Assembly: GCA_030613225.1 (NCBI GenBank)
Contig: JAUWMJ010000064.1
Coordinates: forward strand, 1 to 10,362
DNA from: Desulfobacterales bacterium
GTDB lineage: Bacteria > Desulfobacterota > Desulfobacteria > Desulfobacterales > JAUWMJ01
DNA: 10,362 bases
Direction of reading: 5' to 3'
In this document: positions 6,313 to 10,362 of the stretch, piece by piece
How the letters are laid out: every line of letters starts with the position of its first letter
How positions within the stretch are numbered: the stretch's first letter is position 1
The notes under the pieces: generated by a model
What the model was told of the DNA's origin: nothing
The model's database searches: none
The model's input: only the letters and a program-made list of their open reading frames with translations
Position numbers and translations under genes: made by a program

Positions 6313-7656
6313 ATGAAAAGACTTGTTTGGGGCGCTATTTTTATTCTTATTCCCGTTTTACTTTTTCTAAAACCAGCGACTTCAATGACTAAAGAGACAG
6401 GTACTGAAAGTGAGTGCATAGGCTGCCATACCAACCTGAAAGATCTTATGCGGTTGTGCTGGAAAATAGAAAAGATGAGGCCAAAGCAGGCTGCCTCGGA
6501 GGAAACATCAGGTGAAGGGTGAGGGGGACCTCTGGCTCCGTTGGAGCTATATGAAAAGATTTATGTAAAACCTTCTTTTTTAGAGACCGAGCACGGGCAA
6601 ATAGCATGCGAGGAATGTCATGGGGGTGACCCTAAAGATTCCAACTGGCAAACGGCACACAATGGAATTATAAAAGATCCAACATTTCCTGAACCTGACA
6701 GGGTTTGCGGTGAATGCCACGAAGAAATTGTTTCCACTGCCAAAAACAGCCTTCATTATACTCTGGCGCCTTTTGGACGGGTTATTAAGGCAAGGGCCAA
6801 TAAAAAGGATAAAAAGGTTCTTGAAAAGGTTTGTAAGGCCAAAGAAAAACATTGCGGAAAATGTCATTCAAGTTGCGGGCAGTGCCACGTAAGCCGGCCA
6901 ACTTATGCAAAAGGCGGTTTCTTAAACAGGCATCATTTTGAAAAAAAACCGCCCATGGACACTACCTGTGCAAGTTGTCACGGCGGACGTGTACACGGAG
7001 AATATACGGGCGCAAACGATGAATATAATGCAGATGTTCATTATGACGAAGAGGAAATGACATGCATGGACTGCCATACAGCAGAAGAGATGCATGCCGA
7101 TGCAACAGGAGTTAATACCAGGTTAGATCTTCCCCAGCGACCCAGTTGTCTGAAATGTCACAAGGAGGTTGTATCAGCAAAACCAAAGACAGAGTCTCAC
7201 AAGGTTCATAAAGATAAGGTAGCCTGCCAGGTATGCCATGCGCAGGCAAACAAAAATTGCTTCAGTTGTCATGTGGGAACAGACAAAAAGGGGCTGGTAT
7301 ATTTCAAGAATAAAAAGAGCAAAATTCTCTTAAAAATAGGACTAAATCCTAATAAAACAAAAAATATGCCTTATAGTTATGTGGTTTTACGTCATCCGCC
7401 GGCTGACCCAGGGCTTTTTGATTTTTATGTAAAAAACGGATTGAGCGATTTTGATGCGCTTCCTACATGGAAGATAAGCACTCCTCATAATATTCAGCGT
7501 AAAACCCCACAGAATGAAAAATGTAATAATTGCCATGGTAATAATTTACTTTTTTTAAGTAAGAATGATATGGAAAAATGGGAAATAAAGGCCAATGCCA
7601 AAATAATTGTACCTGAAACAAAAATTCCGAAACCTGTAAAGGAGGTGGGGCAATAA
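6313..7656 (+). CDS. extKL: Exported undecaheme c-type cytochrome with in-frame UGA (probable selenocysteine), ExtKL-like
   Basis: Read through one in-frame TGA at codon 70 (6520-6522), this frame encodes 447 residues. Residues 1-24 look like a signal peptide (MKRLVWGAIFILIPVLLFLK), so the protein is exported and heme is attached in the periplasm. Eleven CXXCH motifs are visible: one before the TGA (CIGCH, 35-39) and ten after it, the last near the C-terminus (CNNCH). The part after the TGA has no signal peptide and no ribosome site of its own, so it could not mature alone. The TGA is followed by a stem-loop of bacterial SECIS type, giving SGEG-Sec-GGP. From memory, ExtKL of the selenite/tellurite reduction locus of Geobacter relatives is a multiheme cytochrome with this split-by-UGA organisation; I could not verify this. 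ATG 6313 is preferred over TTG 6229 because of the signal peptide. Alternative: a nonsense-mutated pseudogene. Confidence 0.75.
6520..6551 (+). promoter_or_regulatory. In-frame UGA with candidate bacterial SECIS stem-loop
   Basis: The TGA at 6520-6522 is in the same frame as the coding sequence on both sides, with no other stop between 6313 and 7654. Downstream, GCTCC (6535-6539) pairs perfectly with GGAGC (6543-6547) around the loop GTT (6540-6542); G6534-T6548 and T6533-A6549 extend the stem to seven pairs. The loop begins with G and lies 17 bases after the TGA. As I recall them, bacterial SECIS rules require a short stem, a small loop starting with G and roughly 16-37 bases of spacing, and this fits. 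SelB binding is inferred. Confidence 0.6.
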
Positions 7657-7684
7657 GAATCACTGAGCGGCTAAAGGCCTTGAA

Positions 7685-7758
7685 GAGCGCCACTTCGTGA
7701 ATCGAGGAGCGGACTGGTGTCCTTGAGGTTAAAACTTTGATCCTCAAGCGAAGCGCTC
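7685..7758. other. Hairpin-rich spacer between cytochrome and rhodanese genes
   Basis: CTTGAGG (7722-7728) pairs with CCTCAAG (7742-7748) around a 13-base loop, and the outer bases GAGCGC (7685-7690) can pair with GCGCTC (7753-7758), with CTTCG/CGAAG between them out of exact register. There is no T-run, so this is not a normal terminator. It may separate or stabilise the two parts of a shared transcript, or be another palindromic repeat; it shares CACTTCGTGA with the spacer palindrome at 4322-4491. Confidence 0.4.
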
Positions 7759-7827
7759 GGATTCTCCGGCGTGTTCGGGTGATCAATTCAAATTTTTATA
7801 AATTCATCAACTATAAGGAGTTAAACA

Positions 7828-8394
7828 ATGAAGAATATTAAAAGAATACTTTTCATTTCTCTGGCACTAGTATTTCTTATCTCTTCCTTCGCATTTGCTG
7901 GATACAGTTACAAGGTTAAGAAGGATCACCTTGGCGGTGATGTCACACCGGCAGAAGCCTTTGAAATGGTAAAGAAAGATCCAAAAAATGCTTTTTTAGT
8001 TGATTGCAGAACCAGACCTGAATACCAATTCGTAGGTCATGCCAAGGGTGCACACAATGTCCCGCTGCAATTTTTTTCCACGAAAGTCGGAAAAAAGGGA
8101 TATGTAAATGTAAGTAATCCAAATTTCGGCAAAGATCTGCTTGCCAGATTTAATCCAAAAACCGACACTCTGATAATCTTTTGCCGGAGCGGAAGCAGAA
8201 GCTGCAGCGCCTGTAATGAGGCTATAAAGGCCGGGTTTTCAGAAAAGAAAGTATTTAATGTGATGGGCGGTTTTGAAGGTGGCAAGAATAAAAACAAAAA
8301 CAGTGCTTTTTATGGACAGCGCTGGGCAGGAGGCTGGCGTCTTGAGGGTCTGCCATGGACTTACAAGATGGACAAAAAGCTTATGTATAAATAA
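7828..8394 (+). CDS. Periplasmic single-domain rhodanese-like protein
   Basis: This 188-residue protein has a typical signal peptide (MKNIKRILFISLALVFLISS, then FAFA-G near residue 24/25), so it acts in the periplasm. The rhodanese domain spans about 38-180: VDCRTRPEY (58-66), GHAKGAHNVPL (70-80), then the active-site loop CRSGSRS (119-125), whose C119 would carry the persulfide or perselenide. Two further cysteines follow (C126, C129), giving CRSGSRSCSAC, and MGGFEGG is the usual segment after the loop. A strong AAGGAGT sits about eight bases before ATG. The gene follows the cytochrome by 171 bases in the same direction and ends at a strong terminator, so the two probably form one unit. Rhodanese proteins also occur in the ext selenite/tellurite loci (ExtH), but I cannot assign this shorter protein to that family. 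The substrate is unknown. Confidence 0.85.
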   Translation: MKNIKRILFISLALVFLISSFAFAGYSYKVKKDHLGGDVTPAEAFEMVKKDPKNAFLVDCRTRPEYQFVGHAKGAHNVPLQFFSTKVGKKGYVNVSNPNFGKDLLARFNPKTDTLIIFCRSGSRSCSACNEAIKAGFSEKKVFNVMGGFEGGKNKNKNSAFYGQRWAGGWRLEGLPWTYKMDKKLMYK

Positions 8395-8415
8395 ATCTGA
8401 ATCATTTTCCCCTAA

Positions 8416-8447
8416 ATCCTCTCCTGTATAAGGAGGGGATTTTTTTT
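8416..8447 (+). terminator. Strong rho-independent terminator after the rhodanese gene
   Basis: ATCCTCTCCT (8416-8425) pairs along all ten positions (one G-U) with AGGAGGGGAT (8431-8440) around the loop GTATA, followed by a run of eight T (8440-8447). It lies about 20 bases after the stop codon and closes the cytochrome-rhodanese unit. Confidence 0.92.
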
Positions 8448-8497
8448 GTTTGCAGCTTTGGAAAATTATAGTGTATCTTTCGAAGTTCGTTAATCTT

Positions 8498-8628
8498 GAT
8501 GGCGTCGTAAAAAGTCAAATTTACCACAGAGAACACGGAGGTCACAGAGATAACAAACTAATAAAACAAGCTATTCTCTGTGTTCTCTGCGATCTCAGTG
8601 GTGAAAAATAACTTTTTACGAGACCGTC
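8498..8628. repeat. Palindromic element B with GTAAAAAGT ends and CACAGAG interior
   Basis: The outer arms GATGGCGTCGTAAAAAGT (8498-8515) and ACTTTTTACGAGACCGTC (8611-8628) are inverted repeats matching at 15 of 18 positions, 11 of them as one perfect block (8505-8515 with 8611-8621). Inside, CCACAGAGAACACGGAGG on the left faces TCTCTGTGTTCTCTGCGATC on the right, so the whole element folds into a long hairpin. AATCTT occurs directly at both sides (8492-8497 and 8629-8634), which could be a target-site duplication. The ends are shared with element A at 390-546, but the interior is different. Together with the terminator and the promoter at 8633 it accounts for most of the 308-base gap. Confidence 0.75.
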
Positions 8629-8632
8629 AATC

Positions 8633-8660
8633 TTGACTTCCTTTTTTTAACGTTTTAAAT
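8633..8660 (+). promoter_or_regulatory. Candidate sigma-70 promoter for the CGGC/DUF6485/asparaginase operon
   Basis: TTGACT (8633-8638) and TTAAAT (8655-8660) with a 16-base spacer resemble -35 and -10 boxes and lie about 40 bases before the first ATG of the operon. The -35 box sits at the right edge of palindromic element B, so insertion of that element may have built or replaced part of the promoter. The match is only moderate. Confidence 0.4.
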
Positions 8661-8702
8661 TGCAGGTAGAATTATCCGGCAAACAAAAAATGGAGTCGAA
8701 AA

Positions 8703-9083
8703 ATGAAAAGAGTAGCAATTATACGTTGTGAAAAAAACATGGATAGATGTCCTTTAACCAACTGTTTTAAATGTTTAGCGGGAAAGAAAGAAGGATTTGC
8801 AATTTACGAAGATTGTATGCCGGCAGGTGTTTTTACCTGCCGATGTCCGGGCGATAATGTTGTTGATTTATCCAAAATTTTAAAGGCCAAAGGAGCTGAG
8901 GCAATTCATTTTTGCACCTGTACTTTTGCTGACAAGACAGATAAAGGCTGGGTTTTAGGAAATGGCGGATTTTGTGAAAATATTGATGAAATCATTGAAA
9001 AAGTTAATAAGGAGACAGGGATTCCATGTGTCAAAGGCACCGCCCATCTTCCAGAAGACTACAGTATCAAATCCTGGGCTTAA
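8703..9083 (+). CDS. CGGC-domain cysteine-rich protein, probable metal binder
   Basis: This 126-residue protein resembles the CGGC domain family (Pfam CGGC), small cytoplasmic proteins thought to bind metal through conserved cysteines and histidines. Visible family features are the strand-plus-cysteine start ([20 protein letters not shown]), the CFKC pair (C21, C24), the central cysteine motif here reading FTCRCPG (C46, C48) where the family usually has CGGC, and [10 protein letters not shown] (C71, C73). There are eleven cysteines in all, at 9, 16, 21, 24, 38, 46, 48, 71, 73, 91 and 109. No signal peptide is present. GGAG lies a few bases upstream of ATG. It is the first gene of a tight three-gene operon with a second cysteine-rich protein 25 bases downstream. 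The specific ligand is unknown; a role in metal handling or redox is inference. Confidence 0.8.
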   Translation: MKRVAIIRCEKNMDRCPLTNCFKCLAGKKEGFAIYEDCMPAGVFTCRCPGDNVVDLSKILKAKGAEAIHFCTCTFADKTDKGWVLGNGGFCENIDEIIEKVNKETGIPCVKGTAHLPEDYSIKSWA

Positions 9084-9108
9084 AATTACTAGAAGTAGGA
9101 AAAAATTT

Positions 9109-9312
9109 ATGGAATGCAATAAAGAACAGAATCTTATATCATGTAATTGCAGCTATGAACCGTGTTCACGTAAGGGAGTCTGCTGTGAATGCATAAGTTA
9201 TCACCTGAAAATGAGGGAACTTCCTGCCTGCTGTTTTCCCGACGATGCGGAGCGGTCATATGACCGGTCTTTCGAACACTTTGCCCGTCTGGTCACAGAA
9301 AAAGGGGTGTAA
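9109..9312 (+). CDS. DUF6485-like small cysteine-rich protein
   Basis: This 67-residue protein starts at ATG 9109, preceded by AGGA about ten bases upstream; a longer frame opening inside the previous gene is rejected because it would overlap that gene by more than 100 bases. Cysteines form the pattern MEC...CNC-SYEPC-x4-CCEC-...-CC: C3, C12, C14, C19, C25, C26, C28, C41 and C42. This layout, with the segment [17 protein letters not shown] and the tail [11 protein letters not shown], matches DUF6485 proteins as I remember them. Nine cysteines in 67 residues suggest a zinc or iron-sulfur site. There is no signal peptide or membrane helix. It sits between the CGGC gene (25 bases before) and the asparaginase-like gene (6 bases after), so it is surely cotranscribed. 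Biochemical function is unknown. Confidence 0.8.
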   Translation: MECNKEQNLISCNCSYEPCSRKGVCCECISYHLKMRELPACCFPDDAERSYDRSFEHFARLVTEKGV

Positions 9313-9318
9313 AATAAA

Positions 9319-9801
9319 TTGAAAATTAAAATTATCACAACCGGCGGAACTATTGATAAGATTTATTTTGATGATAAGAGCGAATTTCAGGTAGGTGATC
9401 CTCAAATTGCCGAAGTGCTGAAGGAGGCTAACATTACACTCGATTACGAGGTAATTCCTCTAATGCGACAAGACAGTCTGGATATGACGGATGAGGATCG
9501 CGAGCTGATTCATGAAAAAATCAGATCAGATCCGCATAAACATTTTATCGTAACCCACGGCACCGATACAATGATCTTGACTGCAAAAGCCCTTTGTAAT
9601 ATACCCTCCAAAGTCATTGTACTCACAGGGGCGATGCAACCTGCAAAATTCAGGATGACTGACGCTGTGTTTAACATTGCATGTGCAATCACCGCTGTTC
9701 AACTACTGCCTGATGGTGTTTATATAGCAATGAACGGCAGGATACTCAATCCGGAAAAAGCAAGGAAAAATAATAAGCTGAACCGGTTTGAAGTTGTGTG
9801 A
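9319..9801 (+). CDS. Single-domain asparaginase-like protein
   Basis: This 160-residue protein corresponds to the N-terminal catalytic domain of bacterial L-asparaginases, which are usually about 330 residues with a second domain. The catalytic signatures are present: TTGGTIDK (7-14, nucleophile-type T11), QDSLDM (51-56, substrate serine S53) and the second motif THGTDTM (79-85, T82 and D83). LTGAMQPAKFRMTDAVFN follows. The C-terminal domain is absent and the stop is clean, so this is a family of short asparaginase-like proteins rather than a truncation. Translation starts at TTG 9319: no ATG occurs before codon 48, the TGGTID motif must lie near the N-terminus, and GGGGTG lies about ten bases upstream, overlapping the end of the previous gene. 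Hydrolysis of asparagine or another amide is possible but not shown. Confidence 0.85.
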   Translation: MKIKIITTGGTIDKIYFDDKSEFQVGDPQIAEVLKEANITLDYEVIPLMRQDSLDMTDEDRELIHEKIRSDPHKHFIVTHGTDTMILTAKALCNIPSKVIVLTGAMQPAKFRMTDAVFNIACAITAVQLLPDGVYIAMNGRILNPEKARKNNKLNRFEVV

Positions 9802-9836
9802 AAACGTGAAAGATTACCGGAGAACCAAAGATTTCT

Positions 9837-9945
9837 TGTAGGCGTTCACAGGCACCGCATCTGCACGCGATCAGGGCAACCAGCATAGCAGACTATAGCT
9901 GGTCGCCCTGATCACGCACAGCTGCAGCACCTGTGAACGCTTACA
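9837..9945 (-). ncRNA. 109-nt near-complete hairpin, better paired as minus-strand RNA
   Basis: The left arm 9837-9888 pairs with 9893-9945 around a 4-base loop (CAGA, 9889-9892), giving about 48 pairs with one bulge. The core GATCAGGGC at 9869-9877 is perfect. On the plus strand seven positions are C-A or A-C mismatches; on the minus strand all seven become G-U wobbles, leaving about two real mismatches. That points to a structured transcript from the minus strand, although a decaying palindromic repeat is possible. No T-run follows on either side, so it is not a terminator. It lies 35 bases after the asparaginase-like gene, in a 561-base region (9802-10362) that I believe contains no protein gene. 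Confidence 0.45.
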
Positions 9946-9985
9946 GAACGGAGATTGTACGACCTTTTTGTTCCGAATGGGCGTG

Positions 9986-10024
9986 AACGGGTACGATTTC
10001 TTTATGTATATAAAAATACCCGTT
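9986..10024. promoter_or_regulatory. Perfect 8-base dyad AACGGGTA/TACCCGTT, candidate activator site
   Basis: AACGGGTA (9986-9993) and TACCCGTT (10017-10024) are exact inverted repeats around a 23-base AT-rich centre. The centre lies about 137 bases upstream of the start expected from the sigma-54-like promoter at 10116-10131, a usual place for an enhancer site. It could equally be an RNA hairpin; it resembles nothing else in the window. Confidence 0.3.
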
Positions 10025-10115
10025 ATTTGCACGAAATGAGACATTTTTGAGTACAAAAAATATACCAAATTGTCTAACTAATAGAAATTATATAATATTA
10101 ACAGGGTTATTTATT

Positions 10116-10131
10116 TGGAACGTTTTTTGCT
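10116..10131 (+). promoter_or_regulatory. Sigma-54-like promoter before a short terminated transcript
   Basis: TGGAACG-TTTT-TTGCT matches the -24/-12 consensus TGGCACG-N4-TTGCW with a single change (A for C) and exact spacing, including both invariant GG and GC. The expected start is near 10142. AT-rich DNA lies upstream and a dyad lies about 137 bases before the start. No coding sequence follows within the window. Confidence 0.6.
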
Positions 10132-10141
10132 ATGTAAGTTT

Positions 10142-10197
10142 GACCCGCACTTTGTCCATGGACTGAAAGGAGAAAAGAGGACAGTGCGGTTTTTTTT
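10142..10197 (+). ncRNA. Putative short sigma-54-dependent RNA ending in an intrinsic terminator
   Basis: From the predicted start near 10142, CCGCACT (10145-10151) pairs with AGTGCGG (10183-10189), and GTCC (10154-10157) pairs with GGAC (10179-10182) after a two-base bulge. Eight T (10190-10197) follow, so transcription should stop after about 55 bases. The 21-base loop exposes AAGGAG and repeated GGA, and contains a minimal ATG-GAC-TGA frame. It could be a small regulatory RNA, a CsrA-type GGA-presenting RNA, or an attenuator before a gene beyond the window. The terminator geometry is clear; the RNA's identity is inferred. Confidence 0.5.
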
Positions 10198-10286
10198 CAC
10201 TTATTTAGGGTTCGCACAAAAATAACTTCACATTTTATGCACCCCAAGGGCATTTGCTTCGCGGCACATCCCGGATTCAGGCCATC

Positions 10287-10362
10287 TTTGCCCGATCCTC
10301 AACTCCAAAATCCTCGAAATAGCTCGCTATTCCTGTGGTTTTGCAGCCTCGGATCGAACAAA
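10287..10362. repeat. Large imperfect palindrome at the right edge, probably part of a longer repeat
   Basis: TTTG-cc-CGATCC (10287-10298) pairs with GGATCG-aa-CAAA (10351-10362), CCAAAA near 10305-10310 pairs with GTTTTG (10338-10343), and AATAGC (10318-10323) pairs with GCTATT (10326-10331) around a two-base centre. Pairing reaches the last base of the window, so the element continues beyond it. Upstream 10201-10286 shows no open frame and may belong to the same element. Confidence 0.5.

Noticed and set aside
6541..7656. Separate cytochrome gene starting at TTG 6541
   Set aside because: It has no ribosome site and no signal peptide, so the hemes could not be attached; it is in the same frame as the upstream part and is better read as one gene with a recoded UGA.
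8962..9108. Longer version of the DUF6485-like gene starting inside the CGGC gene
   Set aside because: It overlaps the CGGC gene by over 100 bases and adds a basic tail unlike the family; ATG 9109 has its own ribosome site and the expected MEC start.
9871..10068. Minus-strand frame of 65 codons over the large hairpin
   Set aside because: It runs across the palindrome and AT-rich spacer, has no ribosome site and no protein-like composition; the RNA or repeat explanation fits better.

Overview
The window looks like chromosomal DNA of a sulfate-reducing or related anaerobic deltaproteobacterium (Desulfobacterota, Desulfobacterales-like). Three things suggest this: NtrC-type sigma-54 regulators together with sigma-54-like promoters, an exported multiheme c-type cytochrome with a probable selenocysteine, and AT-leaning intergenic DNA full of hairpins and short dispersed inverted repeats. 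This assignment is inferred from gene content; no marker gene is present.

Layout. Positions 1-357 (minus) hold the N-terminal part of a TetR-family repressor that runs off the left edge. A palindromic repeat element follows, then a small two-helix membrane protein (786-1052) and a decayed remnant (about 1070-1257, minus). Positions 1266-4238 (minus) are a two-gene operon: a membrane histidine kinase and an NtrC-family response regulator. A second NtrC-family regulator, with a GAFTDA instead of a GAFTGA loop, is divergently transcribed at 4576-5964, so two sigma-54 activators flank one kinase.

Downstream, a good -24/-12 element (6193-6208) with a dyad-rich upstream region precedes 6313-7656, an undecaheme cytochrome. 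Its frame is interrupted by one UGA at codon 70, followed at the right distance by a stem-loop. The best reading is a selenocysteine-containing cytochrome resembling ExtKL of the selenite/tellurite reduction locus. A periplasmic rhodanese (7828-8394) follows, ending in a strong intrinsic terminator. I infer one regulated respiratory or detoxification module: the kinase senses an envelope signal, one or both activators drive the sigma-54 promoter, and the cytochrome and rhodanese handle electrons and a sulfur or selenium species outside the cytoplasm.

A second palindromic element (8498-8628) separates this module from a compact three-gene operon: a cysteine-rich CGGC-domain protein, a cysteine-rich DUF6485-like protein and a single-domain asparaginase-like protein (8703-9801). 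The last 560 bases contain no convincing protein gene. They hold a 109-nt hairpin whose mismatches become G-U pairs on the minus strand, a dyad, a second sigma-54-like promoter placed directly before a terminator-like hairpin (a possible 55-nt small RNA), and the start of another large palindrome cut by the window edge.
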